NCBI GenBank assembly: GCA_012837285.1
Contig: DURJ01000158.1
Span: 1-34,711 of the forward strand
Origin: Bacillota bacterium
Lineage (GTDB): Bacteria > Bacillota > DTU030 > DUMP01
Length of the DNA stretch: 34,711 nucleotides
Direction of reading: 5' to 3'
The notes under the pieces are model-generated. The model did not search any database and had not been told where the DNA came from. It saw only the letters and a list, made by a program, of their open reading frames with translations. The number at the start of each line of letters is the position of its first letter. Position 1 is the stretch's first letter. Positions 1-5,911 of the stretch are shown here, piece by piece. A program made the translations under genes and the position numbers.

Positions 1-1157
1 AGCTCCCCCTGAGGCGCCTTACTGAAAATGCCGATGCCGTTGCTGACCGAACGCTCCCTAATTTCGGCCGGTTTGTTCACCACCGCCGCACTACTCTCCC
101 CGGGGCGGCGCGCCAGAACCGTGGTGGAGCCGCCGCCGTCTAAGTTCAAAGCCTGATAGCAACCGAGCTTCAGAAGCACAGCGGCCCATTCAGTTTGAGA
201 CAGCCCCCGGCTTTCCTCCTGCCGCCCGTCCACAGCGGCTAGAATTAGCTGACGGCCATCGGCACTAATACCTACGGCGCTGCGGGGGTTGTTCCCTTTT
301 ACTTCGTGGGTAAAGGGTACAATCCGCCCGTCTCTAATCAGTACCGTACCGCCGCCCACTGTCCAGGCAAATTCCTCCCAGGACGGAACAGTAGACAGAT
401 CAATCTCCACCCGGCTACCGAGAGTAAGGTACGATTGGAGAAACTCCGCTGCTGCCTGAGCACCGATAAGAACCTGTTCTCCCGCCGCCATAGTTACCCC
501 GCCAGTGGCCGGCACTAATTCTGCCACCACGCCGTTTCTGATGATGGCGGCCATGCTGCCTGCCGGAACTGCAGCCGGCGTAGCCTCTCCCCAATGGCTG
601 TCAAAACCGTGTAACTCATGGTAGCTATCCCCAGGCTTGTTCCAACCGGCCAAGGGAAAATGGGGACCGGCATCAGACTTAACTTGCCCCTGAAACGATA
701 GGCTGCCGACAGTGGCACCCCTATCGGCGCGGAGACCAAACACAGCCAGGTCTTGGCGTAGGGAAGGGCTGGACAGAAGCTCCCCGCCCGTCACCACCGG
801 CCCCAACGGTGCCCCGCTGCCGCGGCCGAAGAAGAAATCACCGTTTATGGCCGCTACGGCTTTGGTCTCAGCCGCCATGTCACTGAGACGTTCGGTCACA
901 GCGAGACCATTTTCCCCTAATAGTAAGTCGCTGCGAACGTTAGGGTTAGTAATATCGGCCCTGATAACATGAAATCGTAACCATCCGGCCGGGGTGAACT
1001 GCCAAGTCGTTTCGTAGGTAACTCCAGGGGCCACAGGTTGTATTTTGCTCTCTCTGTAAATAACCTCGGCCTCCTGAGCACACACCGTGCCTGCAGATAC
1101 CAGCACGATAAGTAACGCTGTAACCAGTGATAACCATTTACACTTTCTGTAGCGCAA
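1..1157 (-). CDS. Secreted phosphodiester glycosidase (NAGPA domain), C-terminus cut by window edge
   Basis: The reading frame is open from a TTG at 1157 to the left window edge, giving 385 codons without a stop. The start is set by a strong ribosome binding site (GGGGAGGAG) six bases upstream. Residues 1-30 form a signal peptide: a basic start (RYRKCK), a hydrophobic core and a likely cut after SAGTVCA. The rest matches the phosphodiester glycosidase family (PF09992, related to the enzyme that uncovers mannose-6-phosphate). It contains AAINGDFFF near residue 110, NPRSAVGIS near 290 and the family hallmark NLDGGGSTT near 340. Bacterial members act outside the cell on exopolysaccharide or wall glycan; the substrate here is unknown. 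Clostridial relatives often carry extra C-terminal surface domains (SLH or copper-amine-oxidase type), which would lie outside the window. A SigA-type promoter lies upstream at 1215-1243. Confidence 0.85.
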   Translation of the reverse strand, partial: MRYRKCKWLSLVTALLIVLVSAGTVCAQEAEVIYRESKIQPVAPGVTYETTWQFTPAGWLRFHVIRADITNPNVRSDLLLGENGLAVTERLSDMAAETKAVAAINGDFFFGRGSGAPLGPVVTGGELLSSPSLRQDLAVFGLRADRGATVGSLSFQGQVKSDAGPHFPLAGWNKPGDSYHELHGFDSHWGEATPAAVPAGSMAAIIRNGVVAELVPATGGVTMAAGEQVLIGAQAAAEFLQSYLTLGSRVEIDLSTVPSWEEFAWTVGGGTVLIRDGRIVPFTHEVKGNNPRSAVGISADGRQLILAAVDGRQEESRGLSQTEWAAVLLKLGCYQALNLDGGGSTTVLARRPGESSAAVVNKPAEIRERSVSNGIGIFSKAPQGE

Positions 1158-1214
1158 GATTTCTCCTCCCCTGTCAAGTATGTCCAGATATAGACTTCTA
1201 CCCCAATAATAGAA

Positions 1215-1243
1215 ATCCTACCCTGAGGCGCTTCCATTTTCAA
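1215..1243 (-). promoter_or_regulatory. SigA-type promoter of the phosphodiester glycosidase gene
   Basis: On the minus strand TTGAAA is followed after exactly 17 bases by TAGGAT, about 60 bases before the TTG start at 1157. Both hexamers are close to the vegetative consensus. Confidence 0.55.
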
Positions 1244-1281
1244 CCACAAGTCTTGTGCCCATAGCCTTAGTCCAAGACCAT

Positions 1282-1295
1282 AAAAACATGTTTTT
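1282..1295. promoter_or_regulatory. 14-bp perfect palindrome, possible operator
   Basis: AAAAACATGTTTTT is a perfect palindrome about 40 bp upstream of the -35 box of the phosphodiester glycosidase gene. It could be a regulator site, but A/T-rich palindromes arise by chance, so this is only a candidate. Confidence 0.25.
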
Positions 1296-1449
1296 TGTCA
1301 CTTATTCCAAAAACGGAATTGCATAAACCAGTGCTTTCAATGGTTTAAAGATCCTTCGCCAGCGCAAGAACAGGCAGGATAACAACAAGGGACTCTTTCA
1401 GCTAGCTCCCTTAGTCCCTGAAGTCAATAGGCCCTCTTAGGGCCGAAGG

Positions 1450-1478
1450 TTGATTCCAGTATACTGAAGCGGTAAGAT
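1450..1478 (+). promoter_or_regulatory. SigA-type promoter of the ybaK-like gene
   Basis: TTGATT, a 17-base spacer and TAAGAT lie 26 bases before the GTG start at 1505. Just upstream are small hairpins: AAACCA/TGGTTT at 1326-1347 and GGCCCT-CTT-AGGGCC at 1430-1444. Otherwise the 1158-1504 gap holds only the divergent promoter and the palindrome listed separately. Confidence 0.6.
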
Positions 1479-1504
1479 ACAGTTAGAACAAGTTAAGGAA
1501 AGGT

Positions 1505-1984
1505 GTGGCAGAATTGGACGTACATGCCAAGGTTCAGGCCTGGCTCAATCAGTTTGATTTGGGCCTGAAGATTATCGATACGCCGGAGAATACGGCTACA
1601 GCCGAACTGGCGGCTGAAGCCTTGGGAACAGAAGTAGGCCAAATAGCCAAGTCACTCCTGTTCCGAATTGGCGATGATGAATACGCCATGGTAGTAACAG
1701 CCGGTGATGTAAAAGTAAGGTCTGGTAAGCTTAAAGCCGTTGTCGGCAGCAAGCCGCGCATGGCAAGTGTTAAGGAAGTACAAAAAGTTACCGGTTACTC
1801 CATCGGTGGCGTCTGCCCCTTTGATCTGCCAGCGGAGAGCAAAATCAAGATTTTGCTAGATAAAAGCCTGGCCCGATTTCCAGTGGTCTACGCCGCCGCC
1901 GGCAGCGATCACTCGGCTGTAGGTGTCACTTTAGAGCAACTGGAGCAGATTACCGGCGGAACCGTAGCCGACGTAACCGAATAG
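1505..1984 (+). CDS. YbaK/EbsC-family Cys-tRNA(Pro)/aminoacyl-tRNA deacylase
   Basis: This 159-residue single-domain protein belongs to the YbaK/ProX family, which hydrolyses mischarged tRNAs in trans (classically Cys-tRNA-Pro) in the cytoplasm. Supporting sequence is the N-terminal AAEALGTEVGQIAKSLLF segment with the conserved catalytic-type Lys49, then the GSKPRMASVKEVQKVTGYSIGGVCPFDLP segment that forms the family's pocket (Gly-Gly-Val-Cys-Pro-Phe). The GTG start is chosen because AAGGAAAGG lies directly upstream and the length is normal for the family (about 155-165). It is transcribed alone from the promoter at 1450 and is the only convincing plus-strand protein gene in the window. It converges on a B3/B4-domain gene, another tRNA-editing-type domain. 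Exact tRNA specificity cannot be told from sequence. Confidence 0.88.
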   Translation: MAELDVHAKVQAWLNQFDLGLKIIDTPENTATAELAAEALGTEVGQIAKSLLFRIGDDEYAMVVTAGDVKVRSGKLKAVVGSKPRMASVKEVQKVTGYSIGGVCPFDLPAESKIKILLDKSLARFPVVYAAAGSDHSAVGVTLEQLEQITGGTVADVTE

Positions 1985-2045
1985 ACAGCCCACGGAACGA
2001 GACGGGGCTCATCCTTCGGATCCAAGCTGTTCCTTACACACCTAT

Positions 2046-2245
2046 GGTTGCAGAATTATCCCCGAAGCCAAGCTTAGCCCACATGCAAAAGAGCGAGGCG
2101 AACGAGGGAAAACCGCCGATGCATGTCCCCACCTTTTAGGGTGGGCAAGTCGAGCCCCGATAGGGGCGAGTTCAGAGGCGGCCCGAGAAAGCCGAGCTCG
2201 GTCGTCCTGAAGGGCACCGCAGTGCGAGGGGATAACTTGCAGCCC
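2046..2245. repeat. 200-bp palindrome-ended structured repeat, copy 1
   Basis: The left end GGTTGCAGAATTATCCCC (2046-2063) and the right end GGGGATAACTTGCAGCCC (2228-2245) are imperfect inverted repeats, so a transcript would close with a ~17-bp stem. Inside are shorter hairpins, for example CCCACC-TTTTA-GGGTGG near 2128-2144 and AGCCCC-GATA-GGGGC near 2153-2168. The same end sequences and several interior blocks (GCTTAGCCC; CAAA.GAGCG; GAGCTCG.TCGT; an AGGGC-like block; GGGGAT) recur in the same order at 5727-5901. It lies between the convergent 3' ends of two genes. No ORF in it looks real. It could be a non-autonomous mobile element or a structured RNA; I do not recognise the family. Confidence 0.7.
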
Positions 2246-2323
2246 GAATACAAAAAGAAAGCTAGCTACTTCGTAGTAGCAGAAGTTGGTGCTACCAAGG
2301 AACGGCTAGCAAGTTCGTTCCAG

Positions 2324-3034
2324 TCAGTCCAATTCCACTTTTGAATTATCCTTATCCACCCAAAACTGCCTTGTCTTGGCTCCACAATGCTCTTCTAACA
2401 TGGCCGCCAGCTCAGCCTGAGCGGCCTTTGCTGCTTGGTCAGTGGTGCCGTAAAAAGCATCAATCGGGCAAAAAAGTCGCCTGGTCTCCGGCACTACTTT
2501 CGCCTTCTCTCCTTGGCGCCAAACCCATTTGCGCGTCCGGACTTGATTATCGGTAACATAGATAACTTCGCCCTCATCCACCGGTTCTGGCTCTTCCCCG
2601 CCAAAGGGAATAAACCTGTCCTCGGCCCGGGCCAAGCGCAGTTCAATATCTCCCGGCAAAATCTCCCGGTCGTGCGCTCCCATGGGCAAAAGATACTTCA
2701 GCGACAGGATATTGACCAGATCCACTATTTTGTTTATGCTGGGCAGTTCCGCTTTCTTGGCTATTCTCCTCGCTAATGCCTCAATGGAACTGGGAAACCG
2801 ATTTGGATTAAGCTCCAGCTTCCGAAACGCTTCCCGCCAAATGGCCACATGCGGATGTTCGCGTACGTTGGTGCCGCCGAGCTCCTGGTTTAGGGTCCGG
2901 GCCTGAGCTGCCAGCAAGTCGCTTACCACCTGGCTGCCGGCCCGATTATCCACCTCTTCGGCTACCACGACTCCGAAACAAGCCTCAGGAAAAAGCTCAA
3001 ACAAAGCCGGTGCTACCATGAATTTCGCCACCAC
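2324..3034 (-). CDS. B3/B4 (PheRS beta-like tRNA-binding) domain protein
   Basis: The protein has about 236 residues, all one B3/B4 domain, the editing and tRNA-binding module of the phenylalanyl-tRNA synthetase beta subunit, here free-standing. Typical segments are ALFELFPEACFGVVVAEEVDN at the N-terminus, HPHVAIWREAFRKLELNPNRFPSSIEAL, and LPSINKIVDLVNILSLKYLLPMGAHD, followed by RLFCPIDAFYGTTD. Free-standing B3/B4 proteins are presumed to act in tRNA quality control or amino-acid recognition, but few are characterised. Translation most likely starts at one of two adjacent GTG codons (3034 or 3031) behind AGGAGGGA; the longer frame back to 3130 has no ribosome binding site. The gene converges on the ybaK-like gene across repeat copy 1. 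Confidence 0.82.
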   Translation of the reverse strand: MVAKFMVAPALFELFPEACFGVVVAEEVDNRAGSQVVSDLLAAQARTLNQELGGTNVREHPHVAIWREAFRKLELNPNRFPSSIEALARRIAKKAELPSINKIVDLVNILSLKYLLPMGAHDREILPGDIELRLARAEDRFIPFGGEEPEPVDEGEVIYVTDNQVRTRKWVWRQGEKAKVVPETRRLFCPIDAFYGTTDQAAKAAQAELAAMLEEHCGAKTRQFWVDKDNSKVELD

Positions 3035-3185
3035 TAGTCCCTCCTGCTGGTTTTGTCCCATTTTATCACAACAGTGGCTACTTAATCCAACCGAAAAAAA
3101 TACGGCCGGCCCGAAGGCCGACCTGAACACGTGGGCTAGTGTATTATTCGCAGTGCAGAAAGTGATGGGTAGGGGCGGTGTCGCA

Positions 3186-3349
3186 CTTCGCGAGACCCTT
3201 CGCTTCGCGAGACCCTTCGCTTCGCTCAGGATGACAAATGTAGGGACGCTCAGGATGACAAACGCTGAGACGCTAAGGATACGAATGTAGGAACGCTCAG
3301 GATGACAAACGCTGGGACGCTCAGGATACGAATGTAGGAACGCTCAGAA
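3186..3349. repeat. Tandem ~24-bp repeat array (CGCTCAGGATGACAAA type)
   Basis: After two copies of a 17-bp unit (TTCGCTTCGCGAGACCC), about six ~24-bp units follow. Two variants alternate: one contains ACGCTCAGGATGACAAACG and the other ACGCTCAGGATACGAATG. A further single unit lies at 3513-3536 and provides the 3' end of spoIIR. The core resembles a dispersed CTTCGCTTCGCTCAGGATGACA sequence that I recall from many Clostridia and Chloroflexi genomes. No protein or promoter is evident. The rest of 3035-3522 holds only the imperfect hairpin listed next. Confidence 0.75.
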
Positions 3350-3422
3350 TCATTACGCGCTGCCGCACCAACGATAAACGAATCTGGTTTTCATTTCAAT
3401 GGCCGTCTAAGGACCATGTTGA

Positions 3423-3492
3423 CTGATAGTCGGTGGTATGAAGATGGTAGAGACGACCATCTCTAGTTAGGTGTGCCCATCGGCTGACTACA
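3423..3492. repeat. Imperfect 70-bp hairpin between the repeat array and spoIIR
   Basis: CTGATAGTC at 3423-3431 pairs with GACTACAG at 3485-3492, allowing one bulge. Inside, GATGGT-AGAGACG-ACCATC forms a second stem. There is no T-tract on either side, so it is not a classical terminator. It may be a degenerate small element; I cannot name it. Confidence 0.35.
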
Positions 3493-3522
3493 GATTCATA
3501 GCGATGATAAATGCTGGGACGC

Positions 3523-4206
3523 TCAGGGTGACAAACAGGAAAGAAGGGCCCGCGCCCGGGGCCGTACCTTCTCCCATACCTCCACCACTTTGAACCGGAT
3601 CTCCACCTCGTTTTCAGCCGCAGCCGGCTCCTCCGGCTTTGTCTTACCGGCGGCCATAACTCGCTGTGCCTCTTCAGCCAAACCGGGCGGTACGTCCATT
3701 ACCGGGGTAGCCTCCTGCCCTGAACTGCCGTTCACAAAACACAGCGGTGGGAACAACACGCACCACCAATTGTGCCCTTGTCCGTCCCCCAAGACTATTC
3801 TCAGCGCCCGGTAGCGGCCCGCCGGAAGGGTTATATTTTCATATCTTCGCTCAGGAAAAGAATAGGTCCCCAGCTCAACCTGACTCTGGTACAGTGCTCC
3901 GGCCTGCATCAAGACTCGGTCTGCAATCTCTTCCACTTGATTCAAATGCCGACTGAGCACTCGCTCGGCGTCCCGTTCCGTGGCAGTGGTACTAAACAGC
4001 GGAGCCGTCTCTTCAACAATGGCATCACGCACCTTAAGCTTCAGGGCTTGATCCCGGGGATGATCGCTATGGGCCATAATATGCAGCCGAATCAGTTCCC
4101 GTCCGGCCGGACTGACGGCCCAGACCGGCACATAGGCTTGATAGAGCAGGAACAGTGCTACGGCAAAGGCAGTGCAAACCAGAGTTAAACGGAGTTTCCC
4201 GAGCAC
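3523..4206 (-). CDS. spoIIR: Stage II sporulation protein R (SpoIIR)
   Basis: SpoIIR is the forespore-made signal secreted into the intermembrane space, where it triggers SpoIIGA to process pro-SigE in the mother cell. The 227-residue protein has an N-terminal membrane/signal segment (LTLVCTAFAVALFLLYQAYV), then the family signatures LIRLHIMAHSDHPRDQALKLKVRDAI, LGTYSFPERRYENITLPAGRYRALRIVLG and the very conserved HNWWCVLFPPLCFV. The GTG start at 4206 follows AAGGAGG at seven bases. A SigF-type promoter lies at 4299-4327, as known for spoIIR. The extreme C-terminus and stop codon (residues LSP then TGA) are supplied by a stray unit of the nearby tandem repeat, so the tail may be a recent replacement. 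Confidence 0.95.
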   Translation of the reverse strand: MLGKLRLTLVCTAFAVALFLLYQAYVPVWAVSPAGRELIRLHIMAHSDHPRDQALKLKVRDAIVEETAPLFSTTATERDAERVLSRHLNQVEEIADRVLMQAGALYQSQVELGTYSFPERRYENITLPAGRYRALRIVLGDGQGHNWWCVLFPPLCFVNGSSGQEATPVMDVPPGLAEEAQRVMAAGKTKPEEPAAAENEVEIRFKVVEVWEKVRPRARALLSCLSP

Positions 4207-4225
4207 AACATTTCCTCCTTATGCT

Positions 4226-4262
4226 CCCGGCAGACCGGGCCCTCGCTAGCTGGTCTGCCGGG
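4226..4262 (-). promoter_or_regulatory. Perfect 11-bp stem-loop in the spoIIR leader
   Basis: CCCGGCAGACC and GGTCTGCCGGG are perfectly complementary around a 15-base loop. They end about 11 bases before the AAGGAGG ribosome binding site of spoIIR. There is no T-tract after it, so it is not a terminator in the gene's direction. It could affect translation or mRNA stability. Confidence 0.5.
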
Positions 4263-4298
4263 TATGAGCTTTCGTTAAGCATTGTTACCAATACTAGT

Positions 4299-4327
4299 AT
4301 TGTTACCAATAATGGTTGAGCTTAAAC
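4299..4327 (-). promoter_or_regulatory. SigF-type promoter of spoIIR
   Basis: On the minus strand GTTTA is followed after 15 bases by GGTAACAATA, matching the SigF consensus GywTA-N15-GgnrAnAnTw at every defined position. A second identical ATTGGTAACAAT lies 18 bp downstream (plus coordinates 4281-4292), without its own -35 box. Confidence 0.7.
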
Positions 4328-4348
4328 AAAGAGCATAAGCAGCTACGG

Positions 4349-4381
4349 AAAAGCCGGTCAAGGATGTCTCCTTGACCGGCT
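4349..4381 (-). terminator. Rho-independent terminator of the FBP aldolase/phosphatase gene
   Basis: A perfect 13-bp stem (AGCCGGTCAAGGA with its complement), a four-base loop and a short T-tract (TTTT) follow the stop codon at 4413 by about 30 bases on the minus strand. Confidence 0.85.
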
Positions 4382-4412
4382 GCCAAGCGGGCCGGATTCC
4401 TTTTCTATTGGC

Positions 4413-5519
4413 TTATTCTATGTCTTCAAAGCGGTCTTTTAGTCTTTCCGCTACCAGTGGCAGCGTGGTATACTCCAGCTGATCCAAGGACAACCGGTGG
4501 GGCTCGAAGGGTCCTAACCGGCGTAGGTGATCGGCCAACTCCAACACCTGCTCGCGCACACGGTCGAAAGCTATGTCGGCGAAGAAATCCTGGGGACCGA
4601 TCAGGCGGCCATGGCAAAGTTGAAATCCCAGGGCCACCACCCGGGCCGGACCATCAAAGCGAGTGGGGCGGCTGTCTTTTTCGGCCACCGGCAGCAGCGG
4701 TCCCCAGTGAGAACCCCGCATCCAGCCGGCCACCAAATGCGGCTGAGCAAAAGCTTCCAGCACTTCACCCACAGCCGGCAGTCCGCTTTGGCAGCGGATA
4801 ATACACACCGGGTCGTCTTTGCCGATATAGCGGCCGGCCATGAGATTTAGCCTTTGGGTGCTGGTGGCCGCGGCAATTTTCCCGCTTTGTCGGGCATAGA
4901 CATGTTTAATGCAGTAGCGGCTGGGGGAACCAACAAGCACTAGCATGTCGTACAGTTCTTCCGGCAGGGAGAAGGTCACCTTGCGGTGCTCGACTAGATC
5001 ATGGACCTCAAACTTAAACCCGTCGTGCATCTTAGGATCGATAACCAGACCGATAGTATTAAACGGGTCGGCAAACATCTTATATAGAGGCAAGTTCCAG
5101 GCCCCGGGCTCGGTTTTGTCGGCCATGAAGATGACCACCGGTTCGCTGGGTCGCTCCACAAAGGTCAGTTCGGCTACACCGGGGCCAAGGCCCTTCATAT
5201 TGCCTGCAAACGAGTCGCTGAGCAGATCTTGCCCGGCAGCGTACAGCTTTAGCTCGCGAGCCACCTGGGTGGCATCCATGAGCGCATCCCAAGCCAGCTT
5301 ATGAACCCGTTCATCATCGCTACCCTGGTAATGAGTCATGATCAGTTCAATATCATCCCCCACGTTGGCCACGTAAAAATCCTCTAACAGACCTTCTTCT
5401 TTCGCCTCAGCTAGTCTTTTTCTCACTGCCGCCAGCATATCGGGATGAGCCTGAACGTGACCGACAAAGCTGCCCACATCAGCCTTGATTACACTTAGAG
5501 TAACCTCTCTTTCTGCCAT
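4413..5519 (-). CDS. Bifunctional fructose-1,6-bisphosphate aldolase/phosphatase (type V FBPase)
   Basis: This is the 368-residue archaeal/thermophile-type FBPA/P. One active site condenses dihydroxyacetone phosphate and glyceraldehyde-3-phosphate and then removes the C1 phosphate, making gluconeogenesis one-way. The N-terminus (TLSVIKADVGSFVGH) carries metal-binding Asp and His. VANVGDDIELIMTH holds the next metal ligands. The segment RYIGKDDP (residues 230-237) contains the Schiff-base lysine (Lys234), the tyrosine (Tyr231) and two metal-binding aspartates (235-236). The C-terminal VVALGFQLCHGRLIGPQDFF is also typical. The gene is monocistronic: it has its own SigA promoter at 5581-5609 and a terminator at 4349-4381. 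In bacteria the enzyme occurs mainly in thermophiles and deep-branching anaerobes. Confidence 0.93.
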   Translation of the reverse strand: MAEREVTLSVIKADVGSFVGHVQAHPDMLAAVRKRLAEAKEEGLLEDFYVANVGDDIELIMTHYQGSDDERVHKLAWDALMDATQVARELKLYAAGQDLLSDSFAGNMKGLGPGVAELTFVERPSEPVVIFMADKTEPGAWNLPLYKMFADPFNTIGLVIDPKMHDGFKFEVHDLVEHRKVTFSLPEELYDMLVLVGSPSRYCIKHVYARQSGKIAAATSTQRLNLMAGRYIGKDDPVCIIRCQSGLPAVGEVLEAFAQPHLVAGWMRGSHWGPLLPVAEKDSRPTRFDGPARVVALGFQLCHGRLIGPQDFFADIAFDRVREQVLELADHLRRLGPFEPHRLSLDQLEYTTLPLVAERLKDRFEDIE

Positions 5520-5580
5520 CTTTTCCTCTCCCTTACTTATTCTAAGTTAATTATATGTCTAAGTTGCATTTAACATGTTC

Positions 5581-5609
5581 ATTATAACATACATTTAACC
5601 TAATGTGAC
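5581..5609 (-). promoter_or_regulatory. SigA-type promoter of the FBP aldolase/phosphatase gene
   Basis: GTCACA, a 17-base spacer and a perfect TATAAT lie 62 bases upstream of the ATG. The A/T-rich stretch 5525-5615 also holds a direct repeat CATTTAAC (5567-5574 and 5591-5598 region) flanking the -10 box, which might be a regulator site. Confidence 0.5.
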
Positions 5610-5624
5610 ATACTAATTGGCCGG

Positions 5625-5654
5625 AAAAAAATGGGCTCGTTTGTTACAAGCCCA
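5625..5654 (-). terminator. Rho-independent terminator of the recD2 transcript
   Basis: On the minus strand TGGGCTTGT and ACGAGCCCA form a 9-bp stem with one wobble pair and an AACAA loop, followed by seven T. It lies beyond repeat copy 2, so that repeat is transcribed as the 3' UTR of recD2. Confidence 0.85.
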
Positions 5655-5726
5655 CGAAGGAGCCCTGCCCCTACAAAACACTACCGTGGGTGGCCCAATA
5701 AATGCTACCACCAAGCAAAGGTCTCT

Positions 5727-5901
5727 GCGGTTGCAGGACCATCTCCAACGCGTGGCTTAGCCCTTATTCAAAGGAGCGCAGACGAGCGAGGAAAGGGGGG
5801 GAGAGGTTGTCTGAGCGAAGCGAGTTGCCTGGAGCCCCCGAGGGAGTCAAGCTCGTTCGTTCTAAGGGGCGCTACGAAGCGTGGGGATGGTCTGCAACCG
5901 C
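5727..5901. repeat. Palindrome-ended structured repeat, copy 2 (175 bp)
   Basis: The ends GCGGTTGCAGGACCATCTCC (5727-5746) and GGGGATGGTCTGCAACCGC (5883-5901) are near-perfect inverted repeats. They match the ends of the copy at 2046-2245. The closing stem differs between copies by paired changes (AATTATCCCC with GGGGATAACTT in copy 1; GACCATCTCC with GGGGATGGTC in copy 2), which suggests selection for base pairing. It sits between the recD2 stop codon (5912) and its terminator (5625). The interior is more diverged and shorter by about 25 bp. Confidence 0.7.
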
Positions 5902-5911
5902 ACTGTGACCA

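Noticed and set aside
2046-2245. Firm naming of the repeat as HEARO/omega RNA
   Set aside because: Size and dispersal would fit, but I cannot match specific consensus positions and no IscB/IsrB gene is present, so I left it unnamed.
2123-2344. 73-codon plus-strand frame over repeat copy 1, with a similar translated segment in the frame at 5631-5960
   Set aside because: The similarity follows from the shared repeat DNA (both give a short R-G-D-x-L-Q-P string). The frames start and end outside the repeat in unrelated sequence, and there is no convincing ribosome binding site.
3186-3349. Possible CRISPR array
   Set aside because: Units are ~24 bp head-to-tail with no unique spacers between them, and there is no cas gene nearby.
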